The translations under genes were made by a program, and so were the position numbers. Of a stretch of DNA of 19,630 nucleotides, positions 1 to 7,529 are shown one piece after another. Under the pieces are notes generated by a model that was given only the letters and a program-made list of their open reading frames with translations, was not told where the DNA came from and did no database searches. This stretch comes from Anaerolineae bacterium (GTDB taxonomy: Bacteria > Chloroflexota > Anaerolineae > Aggregatilineales > UBA3940), in the NCBI GenBank assembly GCA_020852775.1, contig JADZAD010000094.1, positions 1 to 19,630 of the forward strand, written 5' to 3'. How positions within the stretch are numbered: the first letter of the stretch is position 1; the number at the start of each line of letters is the position of its first letter.

Positions 1-833
1 AGATCGCGTTCGGCCTTGGCCGTGTCGGATTTCTTATCGAGCGTATTGTGCGCTTCGCGCTCGATATACGTGACCAGGCTGTCGTTCTTGCCGAGGTAGC
101 CCAGGATCATATCAGAGAGCTGTTTGATATCGTGGTACTCGTTCCCTGCGATGTTGTAGACCTCACCCGGCCTGAAGTTCTCGCTGATGTTCGCCAGCGT
201 GCGGGCGGTGTCGGTGACGTAGGTCGAGGTACGGTGATGGTGCAGGTAGACCGGGTACGGGATGTCGTGCAGGGCTCGGTAGATGAACTGGCAGATCACC
301 GAGCGATACTCGGAGTACGGTTCACCGGGCCCGTAAGTATTGAACAGGCGCACACGGACACTCTCCGTGCCGAAGCGATCAGCCGAGTTCATGATCTGCA
401 TCTCGCTGACCCATTTGGAGATCGCGTAGTCGTTCAACTGCCGGATCGGGTGCTTCTCAAGCACGTCCTCCGTCATCACACCGTCCCAGTCGCCGTAGAC
501 CTCCGAACTGCTGGTGAACACCATGCGGAAGCCGTGCTGCTCCTGCGCGCGAATCAGGTTCTTGGTGCCGATCGCGTTGCTCTGCCACATCGTCTCGTAG
601 AAGTCCTCGCCATTCCAACGCCCGAACTCCGCGGCAAGGTGGTAGACAAGGTCAAATGAGCGATCGGTGAAGAGGCGCTCCACCTGCCGGTGGACGCCAA
701 CATCGCAGCGAAGGTAGTTCTGCACATGTGAGTGAACGCGGTCTGCTACCCAGACCTCGTGGCCGCGGCGGCGCAGTTCGGCGGTGAGCGGCGTGCCTAC
801 GGCTCCGATGCCGCCAGTAACCAGGATACGCAT
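1..833 (-). CDS. NAD-dependent sugar epimerase/dehydratase (partial, C-terminus off window)
   Basis: Extended short-chain dehydrogenase of the UDP-glucose 4-epimerase/dTDP-glucose dehydratase type, acting on nucleotide sugars in the cytoplasm. About 277 residues are visible. The N-terminus MRILVTGGIGAVGTPL carries the GxxGxxG NAD-binding loop. The catalytic region shows TSSSEVYGD (active-site Ser) and DYAISKW (YxxxK). RLFNTYGPGEP matches the family's conserved 'R..N.YGP' segment. The ATG at 831-833 is preceded by AGGGGA at a normal spacing. It lies 16 bases after the stop of the GT-C-like glycosyltransferase, so it is probably the last visible gene of the glycan operon. The reading frame continues beyond base 1. 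The exact sugar substrate cannot be told from sequence; the family call is secure. Confidence 0.9.
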   Translation of the reverse strand, partial: MRILVTGGIGAVGTPLTAELRRRGHEVWVADRVHSHVQNYLRCDVGVHRQVERLFTDRSFDLVYHLAAEFGRWNGEDFYETMWQSNAIGTKNLIRAQEQHGFRMVFTSSSEVYGDWDGVMTEDVLEKHPIRQLNDYAISKWVSEMQIMNSADRFGTESVRVRLFNTYGPGEPYSEYRSVICQFIYRALHDIPYPVYLHHHRTSTYVTDTARTLANISENFRPGEVYNIAGNEYHDIKQLSDMILGYLGKNDSLVTYIEREAHNTLDKKSDTAKAERD

Positions 834-849
834 CAGTGGTCTTCCCCTG

Positions 850-2121
850 TCAGATCTCGGATTGAGGTGGGGTGGGCGGTGTTTTCACGCGGACGCCCCG
901 GCGGATGAGTATATCGCTAAACGCCCGGACTGCGTACAGGCAGGCGATGAGCAGGTAAGGGTAAGATGGCATCGCGAAACGGATCGGATCATCACGAAAC
1001 GGCCATGACAGCGCAATCGGGCCGAGATAGGCGACCGGCACAGCGATCCCCAGCGCGACAGCCCGCCAGCCGCGCTCACGCCAGAGCATCCAGACGGTGA
1101 ACAGCACCGCTGCCGCCGCAAGCGCCAGCGGGATCAGCACCCAGGGACGGCGTACCACGAAGTAATCCCACAGGCCGAGCAGTTCCCGGGGGCTGAAGGG
1201 CATCCGGTCAAGCAGTGTCACACGCCCGGCCTCCGGGAAGTAATCATAGGCGGAGATATACCCGGTGGTGATCGGTATGCCAAAGGCGACCTGGTTATAC
1301 CAGCCCTGCGGGATATAGGCGACCAGGCCCCCCGCGCACGTCACCGCGAGCGCCTTCCAGCCGTGCGCCAGCAGCACGTAGCCCAGCATGCAGGCGACCG
1401 CCGGGGCGACGTGAATCCGGAACGTGACCGCCAGGCCCATCGCTGCGCCTGCGCCCGCCATCTGCCAGAGGGAAGGATGCTTGCCGCGCTCGATGTTCAG
1501 GCTGAGCGTCATTGCGGCGAGCAGCAGATAGAACGTAGCCGGGCCGTCCGAAAGGCCGTTCATCCACGCCAGCTTGGGCACATGGACGCTCCGTAGGATC
1601 ACCGGATCGAAGTGCCAGAAGAAGGCGAAATACGTGAGTAGCGGCAGCAACGCCCACAGCGCCGCCGCAGTGGCTGCGATCCGGTCGTCCTTCGTCAGGC
1701 GCCGTGCCAGCACACCCACCGCCAGTACCGAAAACCCGCCCAGGATGAAGGCGTTGGTGATCACCAGCGGCACGATGATATCCACGTAGTACCACGGCTT
1801 GAGCAGTACGATCCACGGGATCATCATCATCGCCGCCCCGAACCCGACGATGCTCTTCACCGGCTTGCCTGCCACCACCGACAATGCCAGGGCGAAGAAC
1901 TCATCGTTGTCTCCGCCGTGGTGGAAGTAGAAGCGCCGGAACGGGTCGCGCAATTCGAGCGGCAGGGCGTTCAGGATGAGCAGAATGACGATCAGCCAGC
2001 GCGCCCCGATGAGCAGCAGAAACAGCCGCTGCACCCCATCCAGCGTGGTGAACCAGCCATTGAGGCGCGCCAGCGCACCCCTCCACGGTATCTGATGATC
2101 GGAAACAACCGGAATACTCAT
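850..2121 (-). CDS. Polytopic membrane glycosyltransferase, GT-C-like (ArnT/PMT style)
   Basis: A 423-residue integral membrane protein with about ten hydrophobic segments. Proteins like this move a sugar from a lipid-linked donor to an acceptor on the outer face of the membrane. The first large loop after helix 1 has the acidic motif HGGDNDEFF (residues about 68-76), placed like the catalytic Asp/Glu of GT-C enzymes. Further segments such as FFWHFDPVI and YNQVAFGIPITTGY resemble GT39-type proteins, but I cannot assign the exact family. The frame is open to 2349, but I chose the ATG at 2121: it forms an ATGA overlap with the stop of the upstream GT4 gene, and the upstream extension is Arg/Gly/Pro-rich antisense of that gene. 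Neighbouring glycosyltransferase and epimerase genes support a role in exported glycan or glycolipid synthesis. Confidence 0.8.
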   Translation of the reverse strand: MSIPVVSDHQIPWRGALARLNGWFTTLDGVQRLFLLLIGARWLIVILLILNALPLELRDPFRRFYFHHGGDNDEFFALALSVVAGKPVKSIVGFGAAMMMIPWIVLLKPWYYVDIIVPLVITNAFILGGFSVLAVGVLARRLTKDDRIAATAAALWALLPLLTYFAFFWHFDPVILRSVHVPKLAWMNGLSDGPATFYLLLAAMTLSLNIERGKHPSLWQMAGAGAAMGLAVTFRIHVAPAVACMLGYVLLAHGWKALAVTCAGGLVAYIPQGWYNQVAFGIPITTGYISAYDYFPEAGRVTLLDRMPFSPRELLGLWDYFVVRRPWVLIPLALAAAAVLFTVWMLWRERGWRAVALGIAVPVAYLGPIALSWPFRDDPIRFAMPSYPYLLIACLYAVRAFSDILIRRGVRVKTPPTPPQSEI

Positions 2122-3380
2122 ATGGTCGAGTCTAATACCTGCTGGTAGAGTTCGCCAAGACGTTTGGCCTGTGCCAGCCAATCGAAGTGCTCCCGGGCGA
2201 AAGCCTGTCCACGCTGGCCCATCCCGGCATGGAGCGCATCGTCGCCCAGCACCCGGCAGACGGCATCCGCAAGCTGGCCCGGGATCAGCGGGTTCACCGC
2301 CAGCCCCGTCTGGCCCTCTTCGATCGTCTCCGGTGCGCCCCCGAAGCATGTCGTGACAACCGGTGTCCCGGCAGCCTGCGCTTCAAGGTTGACGGTCGGG
2401 AAGTTGTCAAAGCAGATCGAGGGCGTCACACAGACATCCGCCGCGCCAAACGCCGCCGCCAGTTCCGGGCCATGCAGCCATCCGGTAAATACCAGCCGAT
2501 CCGCCACACCGAGCGATTCCGCCTGCCGCCGGATGCTCACACTGCTTCCTCCTTCCGGGGCGAGCACCAGGAGCACCGCCCCCGGCACATGGGCGGCGAT
2601 CTCGGGCAGGGCATTCAGCAGCACTCCCGCCCCCTTCTCGCGGCTGGCCCGCCCGGCGAACAGGATCAGCTTGCGCTCCTCCAGCCTGAATCGGTGACGA
2701 AATGCCGCTTGCTCCCCGGCGCTGGATTCAAATTCAGCCGGATCGATCCCGTTGGGCAGGCACACGTTGTGTGCAGCGGCAACGCCGTTGGCGGCAAACA
2801 CTTCCAGCAGGGCCCGGCTCGGCGAGATCAGCAGGTCAACGTGCCGCCCGATCTGCGAGCGAATGATCGCGTTCCGCAGCGGGAAGTAGCGCAGGCGGTG
2901 CCGGGCAAAATCCTTCAGCGCGTGAACCCGGTAGTCCACCCGCCCGGTACGGATCATCTCCGGGATAAAGTCCTCGAACTTCTGGTACGTAACCGGCATC
3001 ACGTCATGCGTCGTCAGCACCACCGGGACATGGCGCCACCGCGCAAGCGCAAAGCTGTGATAGGTCAGGTAGGTATGGATATTGTGCGCGTGGACGATGT
3101 CAGGGCAGACGTGGCCCAGGAAGGCAGCGACCGCCGCATCTGCGCGTGGGTGGTACAGGCTGAGATAAGCACGCCAGCGCAGCGGATACGCAAGCAGTGC
3201 TCGCCGCACGGGGATCCCCTCAATGACAACGTCCTGCGGCTCCGATGCAGACTGGCGTGTGCTCAGGACGTGAACCTCGTAGCCCAGCCGGGCGAGCGCC
3301 CGTGCCTGGTTGAACGCGCTCCGCGCCGCCCCGCCTGACTGATCCGGCGGGAAGTGATCACTCAGCAGTGCGATTCGCAT
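2118..3380 (-). CDS. Glycosyltransferase family 4 (GT-B fold)
   Basis: A 420-residue cytoplasmic retaining glycosyltransferase that should transfer a sugar from a nucleotide donor to a glycan or lipid acceptor. The N-terminal acceptor domain begins MRIALLSDHFPPDQSGGAAR, with the Gly-rich loop, and has HAHNIHTYL (97-105). The C-terminal donor domain has ILFAGRASREKG (239-250), whose Arg and Lys usually bind the donor phosphates. It also has CFDNFPTVNLEAQAAGTPVV, with the acidic E/D-x7-E pair at about D325 and E333. Length is normal for the family. Its start overlaps the stop of the pentapeptide gene by one base (TAATG), and its stop overlaps the next gene's start (ATGA), so translation is probably coupled on both sides. 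Donor and acceptor are unknown. Confidence 0.92.
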   Translation of the reverse strand: MRIALLSDHFPPDQSGGAARSAFNQARALARLGYEVHVLSTRQSASEPQDVVIEGIPVRRALLAYPLRWRAYLSLYHPRADAAVAAFLGHVCPDIVHAHNIHTYLTYHSFALARWRHVPVVLTTHDVMPVTYQKFEDFIPEMIRTGRVDYRVHALKDFARHRLRYFPLRNAIIRSQIGRHVDLLISPSRALLEVFAANGVAAAHNVCLPNGIDPAEFESSAGEQAAFRHRFRLEERKLILFAGRASREKGAGVLLNALPEIAAHVPGAVLLVLAPEGGSSVSIRRQAESLGVADRLVFTGWLHGPELAAAFGAADVCVTPSICFDNFPTVNLEAQAAGTPVVTTCFGGAPETIEEGQTGLAVNPLIPGQLADAVCRVLGDDALHAGMGQRGQAFAREHFDWLAQAKRLGELYQQVLDSTI

Positions 3381-4270
3381 TATGCCCCGGCGGAATCCCC
3401 GGCGTACCAGCGACGCATCGCCTCATGGTCAACTGTGTCAATACCACCAAGCCGGGCCAGTTCGGTATCACCAATCAGCGCAAAGCGTCCATCATAGCGC
3501 CGCCCATCCGGAAGTATCGCACTCCACAGGCTGCTCGCCTGCTGCAGCTGCGCGTCAGTGACCTGTGCGCTCTGCATCTGTGCATTGCTGAGGTCAGCCC
3601 CGGCCAGGCTCGCCTCGCTGAGGTTCGTGTGGGCCAGCCGCGCATAGCTGAGATCGGCCCCATCCAGGCGGGCGTGACGCAGGTCGGCCCGTTCCAGGTT
3701 AGCGTTCAGCAGGGTCGCATCCTGCAGCCGCGCAAATTCAAGCGTCGCCCGGCACAGGCACGCCCCGCCCAGTTCGGCCCCCTGCAGCACAGCGTCACGC
3801 AGGCTGACCCCTTCGAGATTCGCCTCACGCAGGTCGCTCCCTTCGCAGTTCGCTTCGGTCAGGCGCGCACCGCGTAGATCCGCATCATAGAGCGCCGCCT
3901 CTGACAGGTTAGCACGCCACAGGTCGGCCCCACGCAGCGAGCCGTCGGTCAGCCAGCCATAAGCACGTAGCCGCCTCACCGCCTCATGCACCCGGTCACT
4001 ATCCGGCCCCGCCATGTCGATCACCAGCGCCTGCCGCAGCATGCGTTCCGTATGGTACCGGTACAGCAGATCAACCAGCGCGAGCAGCACCGCCACCGCG
4101 ATCAACGCCACGCCAGCCGCGACCGGGAGCACCTGCGCCATCGTCAACGCTTCCGCAGACGCCCCTGGCACAGTAAGCGCCAGCAGCACTCCTCCGGCAG
4201 CCAGCATGAGGGCCACCACCACCATGAATGGCGTCATCCAGCGGACAGTCAAGTCAGGGGATTTCGTCAT
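3380..4270 (-). CDS. Membrane-anchored pentapeptide-repeat protein
   Basis: A 296-residue protein in three parts. Two hydrophobic helices (about 12-33 and 46-68) are followed by a charged linker. A run of roughly 28 pentapeptides (about 111-250) comes next, following the A(D/N)LxxA pattern, for example RGADLWRANLSEAALYDADL. A short C-terminal tail has the LPDGRRYDGRF segment often seen after such repeats. Pentapeptide repeats form a right-handed four-sided beta helix; about seven coils would be expected here. With both helices near the N-terminus and basic residues after the second, the repeat domain is probably cytoplasmic. The start has AGAGGA about 7 bases upstream. It is coupled to the glycosyltransferase gene by TAATG, so it may scaffold glycan enzymes at the membrane (inference only). 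Confidence 0.88.
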   Translation of the reverse strand: MTKSPDLTVRWMTPFMVVVALMLAAGGVLLALTVPGASAEALTMAQVLPVAAGVALIAVAVLLALVDLLYRYHTERMLRQALVIDMAGPDSDRVHEAVRRLRAYGWLTDGSLRGADLWRANLSEAALYDADLRGARLTEANCEGSDLREANLEGVSLRDAVLQGAELGGACLCRATLEFARLQDATLLNANLERADLRHARLDGADLSYARLAHTNLSEASLAGADLSNAQMQSAQVTDAQLQQASSLWSAILPDGRRYDGRFALIGDTELARLGGIDTVDHEAMRRWYAGDSAGA

Positions 4271-4355
4271 GGCCTCATTCCTCTGCGGGCTGATATGCGG
4301 CGGCCACGCATGAATACCGGGCGCCTGTCTGTCAGGAAGGTGAAGTCGAGCCGAA

Positions 4356-4502
4356 TCAGGGAGTGCCCTGCAAGGCTGGGAAATTCATGATGATAATGAC
4401 AAGCGAACACAGCACAATCAGGCCAGTTGCGACCCAGCCGACGATCATCGCAACCCGTACCACCCGGGGGGCCTGCTGCCAGACCTGACGAAATTGACGC
4501 AT
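4356..4502 (-). CDS. Small single-helix membrane protein (48 aa), unknown function
   Basis: A 48-residue reading frame. It begins MRQFRQVWQQAPRVVRVAMI, runs into a strongly hydrophobic stretch (about residues 17-39, ending LVIIIM), and closes FPALQGTP. The basic N-terminus and single helix suggest an N-in, C-out membrane peptide. The ATG at 4500-4502 is preceded by GGGGA and AGGA, so a usable ribosome site is present. It lies downstream of a good promoter-like sequence and 85 bases before the pentapeptide gene. That placement makes it the likely first gene of the glycan operon. I recognise no family. A longer frame across the same bases (4267-4557) lacks these features. Confidence 0.6.
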   Translation of the reverse strand: MRQFRQVWQQAPRVVRVAMIVGWVATGLIVLCSLVIIIMNFPALQGTP

Positions 4503-4552
4503 TGATCCTGTTCCCCTGTGCTTGATCAACCAACAATTCGCTCACAGGCCAG

Positions 4553-4581
4553 ATCATACTGCTTTGCAGCGCGCCTGCCTA
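4553..4581 (-). promoter_or_regulatory. Sigma70-type promoter for the glycan operon
   Basis: On the minus strand, TAGGCA (4576-4581, 4 of 6 matches to TTGACA) is followed 17 bases later by TATGAT (4553-4558, 5 of 6 matches to TATAAT). Transcription would start near 4546 and give a leader of about 44 bases before the 48-residue membrane protein. The -35 element overlaps the stop codon of the upstream lipoprotein gene. Spacing and position fit, but no experimental support is visible. Confidence 0.5.
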
Positions 4582-5538
4582 CTGTAACAACGGGCAAATC
4601 AGGCCGTCGCCGTTCGGATCAAGCCCGTGGACATCCCCGACACCCTGCTCTTTGCAGGCAGCGAAACACGCTTCCGCCTCAGCACGGCTGTCGAAGTCCG
4701 CACATGAATAGCGATCCCGATCACAGGCGCACGACGACACCGGCGGGGTGACGCTGCCATCTGCCGGGGTGCAGGTGACAGTCGGAACACGGGTGGACGC
4801 GCGCGTGGGTGTTGCGTTGAGAATCTCACCGAGCAGCCGGATTCGCATCTTCTCCTCAAGCTGTGCCGCGTACTCCTCGACATCCCGTTCATTCACCCGA
4901 TCTCCGGGGAAGACCAGCAGCACCCCACCGGCCACGTTGCGTACCCGGATCAGCACCTCATAGGTGACAGCCTCATCATCGTCAGAGGAGTAGCGCACCA
5001 CGCGGCTCTGCTCACCAAAAGGCCCTGCTTCAACTTCCTCCAGGCGCACATCACCGAGCAGGCGGCTGTAGTTCGCCAGAAAGGTGTGCGCCCGGCCATC
5101 ATCCGGGAAGCGCGCTGACCACGATCGCACCACCGAAATCGTCTTGCGGTAAGACAACTGATAGATCTCCAGCACCCCCAGTGCGCGCAGCCCTTCCGCA
5201 TAGGAGACGCCGCGCAGCGCAGCCAACTCGTCCATCGTCAGGACACCCGACAGATCCGGCTCGACCTGAAAGCCATCGGCTACCTCGTCCCGCGCAAACA
5301 TCAGTGACAGCAGGTCGCTGGCATCAGGCGCCAGCGGTGTCAGGGTAACTGTCGGGGCGACGGCTGCGGCTGAGGGCATATCCGTGCCAGGTACGTCGGT
5401 ATCGGGCAGTGGCAAACCGGTGATCACGGATGCTGGCGTACCCGGTTCCGTGGCTTCAGCAGGCGGCGAAAAAGCACCACACCCGCTTAGTGAGATGCTC
5501 AGCGCCGTGATGGCAGATAGTACAGGCGATACACGCAC
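4579..5538 (-). CDS. Lipoprotein with C-terminal Excalibur calcium-binding domain
   Basis: A 319-residue exported lipoprotein. The N-terminus is a signal peptide ending in the lipobox LSGC (17-20), so Cys20 should be lipidated. A Pro/Thr-rich spacer follows, then a globular region of about 170 residues (70-240) that I do not recognise. A second Thr/Pro-rich linker (TPTRASTRVPTVTCTP) leads to the C-terminal domain at about 270-319. That domain has paired cysteines and ends LDPNGDGLICPLLQ, which matches the DxDxDGxxCE-type loop of Excalibur domains, although here the acidic positions are D307, N309 and D311. The start is GTG at 5536-5538 with GAGGAG seven bases upstream. It stands alone upstream of the glycan operon. 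Cell-surface location is likely; the role is unknown. Confidence 0.82.
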   Translation of the reverse strand: MRVSPVLSAITALSISLSGCGAFSPPAEATEPGTPASVITGLPLPDTDVPGTDMPSAAAVAPTVTLTPLAPDASDLLSLMFARDEVADGFQVEPDLSGVLTMDELAALRGVSYAEGLRALGVLEIYQLSYRKTISVVRSWSARFPDDGRAHTFLANYSRLLGDVRLEEVEAGPFGEQSRVVRYSSDDDEAVTYEVLIRVRNVAGGVLLVFPGDRVNERDVEEYAAQLEEKMRIRLLGEILNATPTRASTRVPTVTCTPADGSVTPPVSSCACDRDRYSCADFDSRAEAEACFAACKEQGVGDVHGLDPNGDGLICPLLQ

Positions 5539-5686
5539 CGGGAAGCTCCTCGTTGGGTGATCTCGCCGATAGTCTATACCAGAGTCAGGCGATCATGAAA
5601 GCTGCGAGCCGAATCTGCAATTGTGGTCATTTCCGGCTAAACTGAGGCTGTAATGGGATATGCCAGCAACGAAAGAGAGCAGTCCT

Positions 5687-6109
5687 ATGGCATTTGTTCA
5701 GGTCGATCGTCTGAATGACGCGCAGGTTGAGCAGTTAGCGGAGCTTTACCAGCGAGAGTGGTGGTCCAGGGATCGAACTATCGAGCAGACCCGCAAGCTT
5801 CTGGAAAACACCCCGCTGATCGTCGCCTTCATCGACGATGTCAACGGTAACCTGGCCGGGTTTCTGCGCGTGATGACGGATTACGTCGTGACTGCAACGA
5901 TATCGGATGTCATCGTCGCAGAGAACTACCGTGGGCTGGGGCTTGGCAGCAAGCTTATTGACACGGTGCTGGCCCATCCGGCGTTGCAGGATGTCAATGC
6001 ATTCGTGCTGCACTGCCTTGAAGACATGGTTCCCTTCTACGAGCGCTGGGGGTTCGGCATCTCGGAGCGCACCAGGCGGATGCGCCTGCTGCGGAAGAAG
6101 GCTGAGTGA
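5687..6109 (+). CDS. GNAT-family N-acetyltransferase
   Basis: A 140-residue cytoplasmic acetyl-CoA-dependent acetyltransferase of unknown substrate. It covers a complete GNAT fold: the N-terminal helices, the beta-4 strand ATISDVIVAENY, the acetyl-CoA pyrophosphate loop RGLGLGSKL (82-90), and the C-terminal MVPFYERWGFGI, typical of the beta-5/alpha-4 end. I chose the ATG at 5687, which has GAGAG at good spacing and begins MAFVQVDRLND. An in-frame ATG at 5660 would add nine residues but has a poorer ribosome site. The stop overlaps the GTG start of the next acetyltransferase (GTGA), so the two are probably made together. Confidence 0.9.
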   Translation: MAFVQVDRLNDAQVEQLAELYQREWWSRDRTIEQTRKLLENTPLIVAFIDDVNGNLAGFLRVMTDYVVTATISDVIVAENYRGLGLGSKLIDTVLAHPALQDVNAFVLHCLEDMVPFYERWGFGISERTRRMRLLRKKAE

Positions 6110-6699
6110 GCCAGCGTGCTCCGTTTTCCGCGGTACTTGACCCGCATACCGAGCTCCGGCTGCTGGTTCCCGTGGATGCCCCGGCACTGTTCGATGTGAT
6201 CACCCGCAACCGTGACTTCCTTAATCGCCGGGTACGCTGGTCGTCGGGGGTGCTCACCCTGGCGGATACACAGGCGCTGATCGACACCGCCGCCCATAAA
6301 GCCGCCACGGGTGACGGCTTCCACGCCGCGATCTGGCAGCAGGGGGTGCTGGCAGGGGGGCTGCTCTGCCACTTCATCAACCGGATCAGCCTTAAGACCG
6401 AGGTGGGCTACTGGCTGGGCAAGAACTTCACCGGGCAGGGGCTGGCGACACGGGCCTGCGTCGCCGGGCTGGCATACCTCTTTGAGGCGGAACGCCTGCA
6501 CCGTGTCGAAATCCAGTGTGGCGTAGATAACCTGCCCAGCCGCGCCATCCCGGAACGGCTGGGGTTTCTCCAGGAAGGCATCAAGCGGGAATCTGAGTGG
6601 GTGACCGATCGCTACGTCGATCACGTCGTTTACTCAATGCTGGATCGTGAATGGGCCGAGCGCCGTGAGGGGCTGCTCGCACTGCTGAAGAGGACATGA
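6106..6699 (+). CDS. RimJ/RimL-type GNAT acetyltransferase
   Basis: A 197-residue GNAT protein of the RimJ/RimL group, which acetylates protein N-termini or small molecules. The family pattern is clear: LRLLVPVDAPALFDVI at the N-terminus, the beta strands VGYWLGKNFTGQGLATRAC (the Gln-Gly-Leu-Ala acetyl-CoA loop), LHRVEIQCGVDN, and PSRAIPERLGFLQEGI near the C-terminus. The start is GTG at 6106, overlapping the previous stop as GTGA. Its own stop overlaps the ATG of the RNA methyltransferase gene. Linkage to an rRNA methyltransferase gene would suit a ribosomal-protein substrate, but that is inference. Confidence 0.92.
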   Translation: MSQRAPFSAVLDPHTELRLLVPVDAPALFDVITRNRDFLNRRVRWSSGVLTLADTQALIDTAAHKAATGDGFHAAIWQQGVLAGGLLCHFINRISLKTEVGYWLGKNFTGQGLATRACVAGLAYLFEAERLHRVEIQCGVDNLPSRAIPERLGFLQEGIKRESEWVTDRYVDHVVYSMLDREWAERREGLLALLKRT

Positions 6700-7448
6700 T
6701 GGCGACCGAACTACTCTACGGACGACGCCCGGTATACGAATCCCTGCGCGCCGGGCGGCGCAGTTTCCGGCAGCTCCTACTGGCCGACCGGGTTGAGGAA
6801 GGCGAGGTGATCGGACAGATTCTCGAACTTGCCGCGGTACGCCATCTCAGGATCGAACGGGCTCCGCGCCCATCGCTTGATGCGCGCCTTGAAACTACCA
6901 GCCATCAGGGGGTACTGCTCGAAGCTGGAGAGTACCCGTATGTCCCCATCGAACAGGCGCTGGAAACCGCCGCGGAGCGCGGCGAACCACCTTTTGTGCT
7001 CGTACTCGACCTGCTGCAGGACGTACAGAACGTCGGCACCCTGCTGCGCGCCGCGGAGGCAGTCGGAGTGCACGGGGTGGTCATCCAGGAGCGCCGTGCC
7101 GCGCCCATCACGCCCGCGGTTGTCAGCGCCTCCTCTGGAGCAGTCGAGCATCTCGCCGTGGCGCGGGTGACAAATCTTGTACAGACGATGCGCGCCCTGC
7201 AGGAGCGCGACATCTGGCTGGCCGGGCTCGATCAGGAAGGCGACAGTGTGCGGATCGACCGGGCGAAACTGAACGGTGCGATCGGGATTGTCGTTGGCGG
7301 AGAGGGCAAGGGCCTGCGGCGGCTGGTGCGTGAGACCTGCGACTTCGTGATCAGCCTGCCCATGCGTGGCAAGGTCGAGAGCCTGAACGCTGCTACCGCC
7401 GGGAGCGTGGCGCTATACGCCGCGTGGCAGGCGCGCGGATTCGGATAG
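6696..7448 (+). CDS. rlmB: SpoU/TrmH-family RNA 2'-O-methyltransferase, RlmB type
   Basis: A 250-residue SPOUT-class methyltransferase that uses S-adenosylmethionine to methylate a ribose 2'-OH; RlmB modifies 23S rRNA at G2251 in E. coli. The N-terminal substrate-binding domain begins with the typical LLYGRRPVYESLRAG. The catalytic domain carries all three SpoU motifs: DVQNVGTLLRAAEAVG (109-124), IVVGGEGKGL (198-207), and LPMRGKVESLNAATAGSVAL (221-240). Length is normal. The first ATG overlaps the previous stop. A second ATG three bases later has better spacing from GAGGA (6690-6694) and may be the real start. RlmB is the best fit, but another TrmH-group target is possible. Confidence 0.9.
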   Translation: MMATELLYGRRPVYESLRAGRRSFRQLLLADRVEEGEVIGQILELAAVRHLRIERAPRPSLDARLETTSHQGVLLEAGEYPYVPIEQALETAAERGEPPFVLVLDLLQDVQNVGTLLRAAEAVGVHGVVIQERRAAPITPAVVSASSGAVEHLAVARVTNLVQTMRALQERDIWLAGLDQEGDSVRIDRAKLNGAIGIVVGGEGKGLRRLVRETCDFVISLPMRGKVESLNAATAGSVALYAAWQARGFG

Positions 7449-7484
7449 CTGCACATCGGGTGACCATTTCACCACCGTGTTGAG

Positions 7485-7490
7485 TATACT
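7485..7490 (+). promoter_or_regulatory. -10 element upstream of the rhomboid gene
   Basis: TATACT, 5 of 6 matches to the sigma70 -10 consensus, sits 39 bases before the rhomboid ATG in an 81-base gap after rlmB. The best -35 candidate, GTGACC at 7460-7465, is 19 bases away, which is long. It overlaps a small inverted repeat (GGTGA/TCACC at about 7459-7473). The promoter is therefore tentative. Confidence 0.35.
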
Positions 7491-7529
7491 TAGATCAGAA
7501 AAGCAGCCTGTCCTACACGGTGTATTCGT

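Noticed and set aside
2122..2349. N-terminal extension of the GT-C-like glycosyltransferase
   Set aside because: The extra 76 residues are Gly/Arg/Pro-rich antisense-style sequence overlapping the GT4 gene. The ATG at 2121 gives the ATGA overlap and a normal membrane-protein start.
2187..3338. Plus-strand open frame of 383 codons
   Set aside because: It lies antisense to the GT4 glycosyltransferase with all its motifs; the composition is Arg/Gln/His-rich and no start context or domain is seen.
3520..3940. Short tandem repeats in DNA (about 15-base period)
   Set aside because: They are the coding trace of pentapeptide repeats, not a separate repeat element or a CRISPR array; units are too diverged and there are no spacers.
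4267..4557. Minus-strand frame of 96 codons across the gap before the pentapeptide gene
   Set aside because: It has mixed composition, no helix or domain and a poor start context. The 48-residue frame inside it has a ribosome site and a clean membrane helix and is preferred.
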